A stretch of 64,000 nucleotides of DNA from Pinus tabuliformis (lineage: Eukaryota; Streptophyta; Pinopsida; Pinales; Pinaceae): contig CM062815.1 in assembly GCA_031772625.1 (NCBI GenBank), positions 117,684,989 through 117,748,988 on the forward strand. The letters are read 5' to 3'. A program made the translations under genes and the position numbers. Position 1 is the stretch's first letter. Every line of letters starts with the position of its first letter. Shown here piece after piece: positions 1 to 11,905 of the stretch. The notes beneath the pieces were generated by a model. It searched no databases, had not been told where the DNA came from, and saw only the letters and a list, made by a program, of their open reading frames with translations.

Positions 1-985
1 TGAACATGTAACCTCAACTGGTATCAAATTCTGTAGATGAGAATCTACACTAACAATTGCATGATGAAGCAAAGACAGTGTTTTTGGTAGCGGCAAGGAC
101 ACCTTGGTCTCAGATCATAGTCCCACAGGGGGAGAGGTGAGATCAGGGGTGCTTGATGGCCTTTTTCTGAAGATCTTCTCTGTTATTAACCTATCAAAAC
201 AATCTGAACCTAAAAATCCTTTTTAATCGTCAACAATGACCTATATAATCTAACAAAACTGTAATCTACTTAACAGAAATTATTTGATAAAGACATTCAA
301 AACATATAGCAGTACAAGAAGGAAGCCTTGGCACTTGGGTTGGGCCCAACCCTAAGAGCTGCAGGCTCCTAAGAAAAAGCTCAGGACTGATGCCAAATGA
401 AACTGCTTTCCATTATTCAAAAATAACCATGTCACAAGAAAGTTGTACAGCAGAACTGCAAAGATGAGCTGAGGAACTAGCAGCACTATAGTGCAAAATA
501 CAACTGTTCAAAAAATTAAACTACGAAGGCTGGAATCCTTCCTATTTATGCACTATGAGGGTCTCCAACAGCCCTCCTTAACTTGAGGGACTCGGCTGCT
601 CAAACTGCCAGTAATCAGTCACTTTACACAAAATTGCTCGGCTACCCTTGGAAATCCTTTTCGGTGGCCTGCTGAACTCCGAGCTGAGGGTGGAGATTTC
701 AAGGAAGGGGCCATTTAGTACAGGAGACACCCTTCCTACGAATCCTCACCCTTGTTCCTTCATGCTTGGCTGTCATATGGCTCATAAATGCTTTTCTTTG
801 GTCCAAAATTTGTCCAAAAATCTGCAATAACCACGTGTTAGCCTTCTTGGTCAATTGATTATCCTCATTCATTCAACTAACATAAATATACTCAAAAAAC
901 ATGCATAAACTATGAAAAATGGTGGATTGATGAAGAAAAGTAGGCAAAATGAGCCCAATAAGTTACCCAATTTTGGGGCTCATCA
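1..985 (-). repeat. 3' LTR of element A (partial)
   Basis: Collinear with 13031-14014 at about 95% identity. In element orientation it starts with TGATGAGCCCC at 985. About 1.1 kb of it lies left of the window. Confidence 0.9.
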
Positions 986-998
986 TCACCCCCCTGCT
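986..998 (-). other. Polypurine tract of element A
   Basis: In element orientation, AGCAGGGGGGTGA abuts the 3' LTR start, the usual position of the plus-strand primer. Confidence 0.7.
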
Positions 999-1024
999 AA
1001 ATGGGTTACTCATCCTCTGAGAAA

Positions 1025-3847
1025 CTAATCTAGCTCATCATCCTTAATAGCTTTGACTGCCTCTCTCACGTCCCAGGCCTCCACGGTGATGTCTTCTTCC
1101 CGGTCATGAAATCATGCTTTTCTTTCCACTTCCTCCCACTGCTTGTTTTCCTCTTCTTCCTTAACTCCTTCTAGCAATCCCAAAAGCAAGGGAGGAATGA
1201 ATTTCAGGCCGATCCAATTGGCCTGTAGATTTTGCATTGACTTTTTATAGAGGGGTTCCCTTGCCAAGGCCTCCCTCATCCTGGTTGGAGAGTGGTATTC
1301 CCTTATCTTCAAATTGTGGGGCAGTGTGTTCCACCTCCTTGTGCAAGCATGGAGGCAGTTATCCCCCAACAGTCTCTCCATGTCCTCAAAGTGGGCAATA
1401 GCTTGAGCCTGTCACTCAATGTAATTTGATAAATCTTGAGGGTTGTTGGCCAAGTGCTGGTGGGCGCTTATCAATGTTGAGGGATCCTCCGGCTCTGCTC
1501 TGATCATTAGTGGCTCACTGAGTTCCCTGCTCATAATATTTCGGACCTCTGCTACTCTTTTTTCCTCATGATTCTTCCAAGAGGCCATGGCCATAAGTTT
1601 TACATCTCCTGCCACAGTGTTGGGATCCCACGAGTTCATATTTGGAAGGGCTAAGTTGTGCAAATAAAACTCTGATAATTTAGCCTTGTCCTCTGATGAG
1701 CTACTGTCACATAAAGCCACAAATTGATGGTTGTTTTGAAATGGGGTAGTGCCCCTTTGGGCCAAGGTGTTAATCTGGAACTGCAACCATTGATCTTTAA
1801 GGTACAAAGCGTATGACTTGGTAGGTTGCCTACACTGTATGGCCTGTATTGCCCAGCTGGCCATGTAGGCCAGTTGGGCTTCCTTCTCATGTACCTGTTG
1901 CCTTATAGACTGTATCTCCTCTGCTGCCTGCAACTCCTTCTCCTGTAATTGTTTTGTTAGTGCCTCGATCTCAGCCTACAACCCATCCTTTCTATGTTGT
2001 CCATCCAAGGTTTCTTTGTCTATTGGAGGCTTTTCCCATTGTTGTTGTTCTCCTAGAATGGAGGGCCTGTCTTCCTTATGGATTCCCTGTAGCTGTAGCT
2101 TCTGTTTCAGCAGCTCGTTCTCTTCTTGTAGTTTGACCCTCTGATAGCTTTCCACATGCTTCACCATAGCCAATTCTTTCCTTGACTCCTTGAGTTGTTC
2201 CTCTAGGGGGCCTATGTCTGCCACACCCTTGGACTTGACGATCCTCATCCAAGTATGAGTCCTAATCCTTTCTTCCTCTAGTGCAAAAAATAGTGGCACT
2301 GCAAATTTCTGGGGAATTATTTTCCCACCTTCTAACAAGTTATAGTATGTGCCCAAACTGGGCTGAGGACTTGGTTCCAATATTTCCTCTGTCCTTTCTT
2401 CTTCCTGTGGTTGTTTGGCCGCTTTTTCCTCCAACTTCTCGGTCTCCTTTAGCTTAGCCCGAGTTTCCTATAGAGCTTTCTCAGCTTCCTGTAGAACAGT
2501 CTTTGTGTCCATTGTCTTCAGTATTTCTCTCCAGGTGGAAGTTTTTGGGCTTCCTCACTCATAGGTGATGGAAATCTTTGAGGGAGACCCTTCCTTTGGT
2601 TTAGGGGTTGTGTCCTCAATAATAATTGGCTCCTTTGACTGTGGCTAGGGTCTGCCAACTTTGATCCATGTGCTCCTTCTTGCTTTAAAGTACATGGAGG
2701 TCTGCCTCTTCCGCTTCCCTTTTTGTTTTGGAGGTGTTTTTAAGGCGGCCAACACAGCTGCTGCCTCTCTTGCCAATATTTCTGGTGATTTCCCTCTTTG
2801 TTGTTCTGTTTCCATGCTTCCTATAGAAGCCTCTGTGTCAACTGCTTCTGCCTGAATTATGGACATTTTAGGATTTGTTTTTACTTTTTGTTTTGGTGTG
2901 ACTTCTGTGGTTGTGCCAGCCTTTACTTGGGATGTTTTTGCCTTCTCTGCTCTCCTCTGTAATCTCTTTTCCTTTGGGGTTTGTGTTGTTGTTCCTTGCT
3001 CTGTTTTAGACTCAGTAATTTGGCCCTCCACCTCTTTCTATTTTTGTCCTAGTGGTGCTTGTTTATCCTGTGTTTCTTTACCACTGGTTTTCTCTCATGC
3101 TTCAATGTGTTCCCCTTCTTCACTGCTGGATGAGGTGAGCTCCTCGGCCAGAATTCTAACATCGTCATCTTTAGTCATGTTTCGGAAAATTTCCCAAGAG
3201 AGGGGGACTGTGTAGGTGTGGAGGGCATCTTCTACTAAAAGTTTGATGAGCCCATGATGGGCTAACTGATCCGGTGTCCCTTCTTTCAATTTTGTGCCAC
3301 ATTCACTTAATGACTGCAGAAGAAAATAGGGGATGCTCAACTTTTGTTCTGGAGGTAAATCCATTCCATGTCTTAGTTCATTTAGCAACCTGAAGTGATA
3401 GCCATAGACAATGTTGAATCTCCCTTCACAGGTAATGTATTTCATGATTTGGAAGCTGACTTTGCTCCAAAGAGGAGGTAAGCTGGCTCTCCGGACCCCG
3501 TTTTTGTCTTCTACAGGATGTTCTTCAGGCAGGAAGAATGCTTTCTTGGCTGCCTGGCCCAATGACCTTTCTTCTTTGCTCCATGGGAGTCCTAATGGGA
3601 GGCCAGTAACATGACTGATGAGCTCAGGGGTAACTTCTAGGGTCAAACCCCTAAAATTCACTGTGGCCTGTGTCTTTGATTCAGGTTTTAGGGACATTAA
3701 GAATTCCTCCATTATTTCATCGTCATGACCCTGAATTTTGTCGCAAAAGGACATCCAATTGGCACGGGTGAAGAGGTCTACCACCTTAGGATGCTCACGC
3801 AGCTTGCTAGAATCTGAAGGTTCTCTCCTGATAAACCCTCCTGGCAT
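1025..3847 (-). pseudogene. Extra ORF downstream of pol in the Athila element (about 940 codons, broken by stops)
   Basis: Five open segments starting at 3847, 3031, 2434, 1933 and 1381 share one frame, and the codons between them read as sensible protein. This is one long ORF broken only by point stops: TGA at 3095, 2555, 1412 and 1112; TAG at 3038, 2645, 2468 and 1976. The probable natural stop is TAG at 1025. The first about 250 residues form a globular-looking domain with FRGLTLEVTPELISHVTGLP, reminiscent of the domain in plant transposon-associated proteins (LG.P-type motif). The middle is lysine/glutamate/glutamine-rich and probably coiled-coil; the end is acidic. I see no signal peptide or clear membrane segment, so the env-like role proposed for Athila third ORFs is not supported. 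Function unknown. Confidence 0.75.
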
Positions 3848-6097
3848 GGTGAGAGTGCCCTGTTTTATACTCTGTCAGAAAACGGAACATTGTCTATGGG
3901 TTTTTCCCTAGACTCAAGGAAGAATTCTTCGGCTGTTTAATATGAATGAGCAACAATTCTTTGGTCTCAAGCCTGTTGTGGCTTAGCTCTCAGTTATCTG
4001 GTTATGAAAGGAAGAGTTTTTGCTTCTACAGAAAGAGGGCAAAGACTAAGTTTTCTTCTCAGGACACATTCAGATATGAAAATTTTAAAATTTTCATCCA
4101 CAGGTTGGCTCTCACAGCTGCATATGCTTTCCTTATAAGAGAATTTTAGCAACAGGAAACGTGGAGAAGAATTTCGACGTAGAAAAACTAAGGAATATCG
4201 TTCAACACACAGGCAAACTGTTATTTCCAACTCATAGGCTGATTTTTCTCAGACTCCCCAATTTAAACAGTTCAATTCACCACCTTTTCGAAACATACCA
4301 TTCATGGAAGAGTGTTTTCGAACCTACCTCTCTCGGAACTCTAAATTCGACGAAGAAAAATCCAGGCTTTCTGCTCTGGAAATCTGTGCCAGACTTCTTG
4401 TAGAGCGGCTTCCTGTAGAACTCTTATCGGCTTCTGCAGGATGTCACTCTGCTTCTGAATGAGCCTGGTACACGGGATATTTTTTTGAACAGGCCGAAAA
4501 ACTCGGTGGAGGACGACGGGTTAACAGATTTCAGAGGCAGAGGACGGTACTTCGGCCGAGGACATTGCAAGTGCAAATGAACAGCGAGTGGTGAGAGTCT
4601 TCAGCCGAATATCTTTTAATTGCAGCGCAATTCGTGGCGAGGGAATGAGGTGGCTGGACTGAACCGTTGATCCAACATCACGGCCATCATTTTTCTGCGT
4701 GTCTCTGACTGCCATCACCCCCCCGCCATTAACCGCCGCCACCACTACCAGTCCCGCTGATTTTCCCCAACTGGACACTCCACACGCGTCGGCTGCATGT
4801 CTCGGTGGCAAATTTGAACGTAACTGAGCTTGTTCGGATCCCACGAGGCTTTGTAACTAGCTGAGGGTGGCCTGTTTAAATGGCCACCGATCCCATTCAA
4901 TCCAAACCATTTTCATAGCCATGCAGTTTTCGAAATATAGTTTATGCAATTGACGAATGAGGTTAGACACTTACCTGCGTAGCCGTGGACGCGTTATGCA
5001 GGCCTCGGGTCTTGGAACCACTGCTTCGCTTGCTGCTGCCTCGTGCACGGGTGTTAGAACCCATTCCTCCATTCGTCGATGCTGTATGTACGAGTTTTGG
5101 AACCCGATCCTTTGGTTTTCATCGCTGCATGCACAGGTTTGGCTTCGTTTCAGCTACTGAGGATGTCCCCACGTTCAAGAGGAGCCTTCTGCATGTTCCC
5201 TTTGTTGATTTCAGCTGTCCCTGTCTTCAGAGTATGTCTTTCTAGAGGGATCAGGTGCTACAGGATTCCTGTAGCTGCTTCTCCTCCTGGAATGCAGGCT
5301 AAATGAGCAGGGCTATATTGCAGACGAGGGATTTGTTGATGAAGAGTCTAGATGGAGATTGACAGGTAGGGTGAACTAGACATCATTGCTTAATTTGTCG
5401 CTGAAAAATTCTTGCTGGCAATCTGAGGAAACGAGGTTTTTGGTATGACTGTGCAGGAACATATAACCAAGTGGGTGACAGAGGTGTACATAGATGGAAC
5501 AGGGTGCCATATAGTGATGGGTGGAAACAGGGGTGGCTGCAGGCCTAACAAACAGATTCCCACCATCAGATTCCCCTCCAAAATCGATTTTGGCTTGCCC
5601 GAAGGTTCTACAAGATGTTTCCTGTAGAAGACATAAACTTCCTGTAGAAGAGGCAGAGCTTCCTGTAGAAGCTGGAACCTGAACCCGAATGCAATCAAAT
5701 CCTAGGAAAGGCGAGTGGTCAGGGAGGAAATGTCTGTGAGGGTGTCCTGTAGCCTGGTGTGGACCCCTGTCCTTGTTTTGTGTGACCTTCCTAACCTGCA
5801 ATATATTCCCTGCAACCTGCAATTATTCCACAGAGATTAGGCCTGTTTTTGTTTTTTTTTTTTCTTCTTTCTCTTTTTTTTCTTCTTCTTCTTCTTTTTT
5901 TTTTTTGATTGAGATAGCTGGGGCACCTCCATGAGGTTTTCACCCTCACTGCCTGCCCCAGGCGCTTCTAAGAAGTTTTCACCTAGGGATCTTTTTATTT
6001 CACTTCTCTATTTATTTCTTCTTTTTTTTCTTCTTTTTTCTTTTTTTTTTCTTTTTTTTTCTTTTTTTTTTTCTTTTTTTTTCTTTTTTTTTTATCC
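3848..6097. other. Spacer between pol and the extra ORF of element A
   Basis: About 2.2 kb without a supported gene. It contains repeated short motifs of the form CTTCCTGTAGAA (about 4408, 5619, 5640, 5661; relatives at 4393, 4431, 5257) and ends in a long T/C tract. It could hold the leader or promoter of the extra ORF, but nothing in the sequence proves that. Confidence 0.5.
5844..6093. repeat. T/C-rich low-complexity tract
   Basis: Two long runs of T with interspersed C (5844-5906 and about 5998-6093), purine-rich on the coding strand, just after the pol stop. Possibly an internal purine-rich primer or a simple-sequence expansion. Confidence 0.85.
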
Positions 6098-7240
6098 TTA
6101 AGGTGTGGGTGGAGTAGAGACAGGGCCCCGCTCCACTACCAGCACTGATTTTTCCAAAGTTTCAATGAACTCCTGCCTCGAAAGGGGTTTCCTATAGATT
6201 TTCAATCAATGCCCATTGACGAGCATGGGGATGGCTTCTTCATCAATGGTCCTGATGAGGACTGAACCATTGTCGTTGCATTTCTCCATTGTATATGGTC
6301 CTAACCACCTTGTCCTCAATTTCCCCTTGAAATCCTTGTATCTGGAATCATACAGCAATGCCCAATCTCCTGGCTAGAATTGCTTTTCATTAAGGTGCCG
6401 GTCATGCCATATCTTCCTATGGAGTTGAACTACTTCTGAGTGGAGGAGGGCCTGCATTCTCTATTCATCTAATCCATTCAGCTGCAGTAATCTTTCCCGT
6501 TGTGCATGGCTGAGATCTAGGTCCAGCTGAGCTACCACCCTCAATGTGTTGTACTCGAATTCTATGGACAACAAATCCTTCTTCCCGTAGACCAGCTCAT
6601 AAGGTGTGAAACCTGTTGTAGTTTTACAAGTGTTGTTGTAGGCCCAGGTGGCCTCAACCAAGTGATCTGCCCAATCCTTCTTGCTGTTGCTCACCACTTT
6701 AGTCAAAATCTCTTCCAGCGATCTATTAGTAACTTCCACCTGCCCATTAGCTTGCGGATGATAAGGATTGGAAGTTCTGTGCTTGATCTTGTGATGAGCG
6801 AGCAGGTCTTCAATCAGGTTAGAGGTGAACTGACTTCCTTGATCGGTGACTAGCTCTCTTGGGTAGCCAAATTTGTAGAAGATATTTTCCCTTAAAAACT
6901 CAGCCACTTTTTCTTCTGTCGATGCCTTGATTGCCTTGGTTTCTGCCCACTTTGTCAGGTAGTCTGTGCACACAATGATGTAAGACCTTTGCTTCGAAGG
7001 AGGGTTGATAGGACCCACAAAATCCATGCCCCACTTCTCAAATGGCTCGAAGGTCACTTGAGGTTGGAGGGGCATTTCATCCCTTGGAGTCGGTTTCCCC
7101 ATCCTTTGACATCGGTCACATTGGCTGATGTATCTTCTAACATCTTGATGAAGAGTGGGCCAATAGTAGCCTGCCTATATAATTTTGAAGGCAGTTCTTT
7201 TCGCTGCAAAGTGACCTCCACAGGGCCCATCATGACAGGT
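6098..7240 (-). pseudogene. Integrase region of the element A polyprotein
   Basis: The H2C2 zinc domain starts near 7235 (CHDGPCGGH) and ends in CDRC. The core follows with DFVGPI, VTDQGSQF and a NGQVE glutamate motif, consistent with the D,D-35-E triad. After that the frame runs through GDWALLYD to TAA at 6098. In-frame stops are TAG at 7175 (inside the zinc domain), 6461 and 6374, and TGA at 6206. Same frame as RT and protease, so a single ancestral pol ORF is implied. It would insert element cDNA into the genome, but this copy cannot make a full protein. Confidence 0.85.
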
Positions 7241-8833
7241 CAGGAGGATGTCAAAAACTTCCTCTTCCCTAACACAACACCTCAAGATCTGATCTGGGCC
7301 AAGTTTAAATAGGTTTCCCCCGATCCAAGTGAATGGGGCACTTTTCCTCACAATTTTGCTCTTCTCTCTTGAGGATAGGTGTGGAGGGAACTGTGCTGAG
7401 ACCAAGTAATTTTCTATATTAGCAAACCATGGGGAGAGTATTGAAATAGCAAACAGGTGTTCATCTGGCATCTGGTCATCCACTGTCCCTTCTTCACCTA
7501 CAGGCAAATCCAATCTAGACAAAAAATTAGCAACAACATTTTCCTTACCTGGCTCATCCACAATGGTCAAATCAAACTGTTGCAACAAGAGTAACCATCT
7601 AATGATACGAGCATTCACATCAAGCTTATTCGTTAAATATCTAATTGCAGCATGATTAGTGTGTACGAATGTTTGATAACCAATGATGTAGTGTCTGAAC
7701 TTGTTTAGGGAGTGTACTACAGCCAAGAACTCTTTTTCGGTTATACTATAGTTCATCTCTGCCTTGGACATGTTTTTGTTGACAAAGTATATGGCATATG
7801 GGAGATTCTCCTCAACTTGTCCTAAGGCTGCCCCTATGGCTTTGTTCGAGGCATCGGTGTGGATGTGGAAAGGTAGGGCCCAGTTTGGACCTCTCAAGAT
7901 CGGGGCAGACACCAGCTTATCTTTCAACTCATCCAGAGCCCCTTGACAGTCATTAGCCCATTTAAACTCAACATCTTTCCCTAAGAGGCCAAACAATGGC
8001 AAGGCTAGCTTACTAAAATCTTTAATGAATCTTTTGTAATATCCTACTAAGCCTAGAAAACTTCGAACATCTCTTACCTTTTGAGGAGGTGGAACCTTTT
8101 GGATGATAGCAATTTTGTTATGATCCACCTGTAATCCTTGCTGAGAAATGGTATGACCTAACACGGTCCCTTCAGTCATCAGGAATTCACATTTTTCAGG
8201 ACTGAGGGACAGGTTCATCTCAATACATTTGTTTAAAACTTTTCCCAGGTTAGACAATGCTTCTTGGAAGTTAGACCCATAAAGAGTAAAGTCATCCATA
8301 TAAATTTCCACCGAATCGTGAACCAGCTCAGCAAATATGCTCAATACTGCTCTATGGAAAGTGGCAGGAGCATTGCATAGCCCAAAGGGAAGGACCTGGT
8401 AGGCAAAGGTTCCCCAGGGACAAGTTAAGGTGGTCTTATCTTGGTCTTCCAGGCTGATTTGGATTTGATTATACCCACTGAACCCATCTAGGAAAGAAAA
8501 GAACTTCTTACCTGCCAACCCATCTAGCACTTGATCTATGAAAGGCAAAGGGAAATGGTCCTTCTTGGTGGCTTTGTTAAGTTCTTGATAATCTACACAG
8601 ATTCTCCACTTCCCATTTTTCTTGGGTACAAGCACCAGAGGAGAAACCCATTCGTTGTCCAAGATGGGGTAGATGAATCCTGCATCTAGCAACTTTTGCA
8701 ATTCTTCTTTAACGATGTCCTTAAGGGCTGGATTCATTCTCCTCTGAGTTTGCCTGACTGGTTTACAATCCTCTTTAATGTAAATGTGATGGGTACAAAC
8801 CGATGAATGGACTCCTTTCATTTCCTTATAGCT
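7241..8833 (-). pseudogene. Reverse transcriptase and RNase H of element A
   Basis: An uninterrupted stretch of about 530 codons. RT motifs in order: CVDYQELNKAT, LPFGLCNAPATFH and the active site YMDDF. A connection region follows, then RNase H with HTDASNKAIGAALGQ and the TEKEFLAVV motif. Motif spacing and wording fit the Athila/Tat branch of Ty3 elements. The active-site aspartates are intact. Open only because the nearest stops fall in the flanking domains (TAG at 8834 and 7175). Confidence 0.9.
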
Positions 8834-9742
8834 CTAGGAAAAAGCATCCAAATGGTGGCTCAATAGGCTACAGAGCTCCTTCTCCTGAGAGGGAGATAGG
8901 GATGAGCTGATCTTTAAGGTTCTTTCAGGGCCAAATTCCACATTTTTAACTCTGGGTGAGGTCGGATCGGCGACACAGAGGTCCACTAAAGCGCTAGCGT
9001 GGGTACCTTCCACTAACTCTTCTAATGATAGTTCACTGGAAGGTGGATTTTGAATCAAATTCTCAATCAAGTCATCCTCAGTCAGAGGACCTCCCCTGGT
9101 GGCTTCTACTGTGCACAATGGTGCATAGTAGACTTCACCCTCATTTTCCTCCTCCAACCAGAGCGGTAAGTCGTGTTCTAACAGAGGTTGGGCAGGAGGG
9201 TATAGGACTAGTTGTTTAGACATAGGTCCATTCTTGATGGTCATGCTCCCAGCTCGACAACTGATGTAAGCATCCGCAGTAGCTAACCAAGGCCTTCCCA
9301 AAATGAGGGGGTATCCAGTGAGTTTTTCCTTTGGTTGAAGGACCAAGAAGTCCGCAGGGTACTCCCAAGAATCAACAGAGACCAGGACATCCTCCACAAT
9401 CCCTTCGGGGGTCACAGTGGAGCGGTTTGCCAACTGCAGTACTGTCGAGGTCTTTCTTAAGGAACTATGAAGGTTAAGTTTAAGCATAGTGTCCCTGGTC
9501 ATCACATTAATGGCAGCCCCTAGATCAATCAAGGTGTGGTGGATTATGGTGCCATTGATGTGGACATCAACTACAGGACTCCCAGGGTCCAAATATTTCG
9601 GACAGATTACTTGTCCCAACATCAGATCGGACAGTTGTCCTATGACATTGATAGTCGGGGCATCTCTCTTGCACCTGCCTGGGTGCCTGAAACACTTCTC
9701 CTTGATCAATTTGTTGTAGATTGGTACATCTTTTATGGCCTT
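8834..9742 (-). pseudogene. Aspartic protease region of element A
   Basis: Same frame as RT. The catalytic motif reads LIDLGAAINVM; DLGA in place of D-S/T-GA is normal for Athila-like elements. Upstream is a short basic cysteine-containing segment (KEKCFRHPGRCKRD). The region ends at a TAG (8834) inside DAFS-stop-SYKEM, where glutamine is likely ancestral. A frameshift near 9743 separates it from gag. Confidence 0.8.
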
Positions 9743-11479
9743 GAGAGAATTTTCACACGCAACTGTTTAAGTTCTCCTAGAAGTTCAGTCTCCTCTAGGT
9801 TTGGTTGTGTGGCTAATGTTAGTCTCTCAGGAAAGGGTCGAATGGCTTTGGGTTCACTTTCTTGTTTCTCTTCCTCTTCCTCTGGGGGAGGAGGCTGGCG
9901 ATCTGGAAGGACCTTTCCAGATCATAGGTTGATATCTTGAATCTCCACAGCATAGGTAGGGCATGTTGTCTCTCCAGTGTATACCTGTTGGGCCTGTCTA
10001 TTGTTGGGGTTCGGGTTTGGTTGAGCAGGCATATGGGGTTGTCTTGGAGGAGCAGGAGGTAATGGTTGTGGTTGAGTAGGAGGTGGAGGCAAAATAGCGG
10101 GAGGAGAGTTGTATTGGGGCCTCCACCCCATTTGAGGTGCATTCAACTAAGGTTGTGGCTGGACATGAGAGTGAAACGAATAAGTAGCAGGTTGAGTATG
10201 GTACTAAGATGGATAATACCAAGGAGGAGGTGTGGACCAGGAAGGATGAGTAGGGGGTCCCCAAGAAGGTATGTGAGCGGATTGGTTGGGGTTGTAATAA
10301 GCTTGCGATGTTCCTTGCATCCCCTGCTGGTAAGGTCTAGACCCATGCGGCCTCCTTTGGTTAAGGAAGTAGAGTGGCTCAGTGGCCCCTTCAGCCCCTT
10401 GGTACATGGCTTTAAGTCTAGGTAAGGTTGGGCACTGGTTCGTGGGGTGGTATTCCTCACAAACGAAACATACCTCCACTGAATGTAATGGAAACTCGTT
10501 CTTAGGATGCTTCCTTGTACATCTGGGACAAAAAATGGCCAAAGCCCTCTCAGCTTCCTCTTTCTTCTGTTGGATTCGGAAGGTACCCAGTTGTATAGCA
10601 ATGGTCTGTCTCATCTCACTTTTGAGGTCTTCCATCTGATTAGCAAACTCATGCTTGGAGAAGGTGGTACTAGCTGAGAGTGGATTCCCCCTACCTCATT
10701 TCCAGGCTGCCCTAGAGTGGTTTCTAAACATAGTCTTTATGTCCTCATAAAGTAGTTGGTAGATGTCTCCTCCTGGCTAGCAGATGGAGGGTATCTAGAA
10801 GGTCTTCAGGGACTCCTCAGAGCAGAACCAGCTTCAGAGATTCAGGGTCAAGCGTGCACCTGGACCGTTTATAGCTAAGTTGGAACCTTTCCTCGTAGTC
10901 TTCTAAAGACTCATCGCTTCCCATGGTCATCCGAAAGATTTCTCCCTTTGTTTCCTTTGACCTACAGTAGTCCCGGTATTTGTTGTTAAAGGCTTGCTGC
11001 ATCTGAGCCCAAGTTGTGATATTGTTTCCAGGTAAACCCATGAACCAGCATAGTGCTGCATCCTTGAGGGTAGATGGAAAGAGTTTCAACTTTTGCTCGT
11101 CTTCTGCATAGTCATAATTTTGACAAAGGACGGCAAACTCAAACGAGAAGGTATCAGGGTCTTCAGTGGTCAATCCATGGAAATGAGGTAAGGCTGAGGG
11201 AATTATGTTTTTCATCTTCATGTCCCCGTTGGTCTCTCGGATGGGGAAGGCACCTTCTATTCTCTCCTAAACCTCTTTACCATTTCTGTTTTTAGCCATG
11301 GTCTCAAAAGGAAGGTTTTCTTGCTCTTCTTCTGTTATAGGATCTTCGTATATCTCAGGAGGTTCACCTATAGGTTATTCTGTATCACTGCCACCAAAGA
11401 AGAGAGAAGGGTGACTCAGTGATGTGGTGGGGATGTTGGGTAGGAATTTTCTGGTATTATCTCTGTTCCTACGAGGCAT
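9743..11479 (-). pseudogene. Gag of element A (two frameshifts, several stops)
   Basis: The start chosen is ATG at 11479 (MPRRNRDNTRK), in frame with the capsid-like segment 11221-10817. That segment has the plant Ty3 gag pattern with FPSTLKDAALCWFMGLPG and ITTWAQMQQAF. Stops: TAA 11375, TAG 11267, TGA 10817. Between 10817 and 10640 the frame shifts. The next segment has a CPRC pair, a zinc knuckle CFVCEEYHPTNQC (C-x2-C-x3-H-x4-C) and a proline/glutamine-rich tail (10146-9922), then shifts again near 9743 into protease. The ancestral protein was probably a single gag-pol. Confidence 0.8.
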
Positions 11480-11639
11480 GAAATGAAATATTTTTAGTTG
11501 CTTTTTTTTTTTTCTCTGCTTGTACCTGTAAAACTGAAATAGATTGAATTGCAACTAACTAAAATCTATCTTGCTGAAACAAAAATGCGGAATTGAAATG
11601 AAAACAGGAAAGAACTAATCTATATTGCTGAAATGAAAT

Positions 11640-11790
11640 TGCAGGAATGAAATGCTAAGCTACGCTTGCAGAATTGAAATGCTAATCTACGCTTGCAGAA
11701 TTGAAATTGTGGAATTGAAATGCTAATCTATGAAAGAAGGAAATGCTAATCTACTTTTGTGGAAATGAAATTGCAGAAGGGAAATGAAAC
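11640..11790. repeat. Short tandem repeats in the element A leader
   Basis: A 27-bp unit beginning GAAATGCTAATCTACGC occurs about four times with variations. It lies between the primer site and gag, in the untranslated leader. Confidence 0.7.
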
Positions 11791-11882
11791 AACTACTCTA
11801 CTCTTGTTGAAATAAGCTACTTGGTAGAAGGTTGTAGTAGAAAAATAGAAGAAAAACAGCAATCACCAATACTCTGACGCTT

Positions 11883-11899
11883 CCCCAGCAACAGCGCCA
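11883..11899 (-). other. Primer binding site, tRNA-Asp type
   Basis: On the minus strand it reads TGGCGCTGTTGCTGGGG, matching the complement of the plant tRNA-Asp 3' end at all but two positions, both C-to-T. It lies 6 bases from the LTR end. Confidence 0.85.
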
Positions 11900-11905
11900 A
11901 AAATA

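Noticed and set aside
18..26. TGGTATCA string resembling a primer binding site (also near 13048)
   Set aside because: It lies in the middle of the element A LTR on the wrong strand. The true primer site is at 11883.
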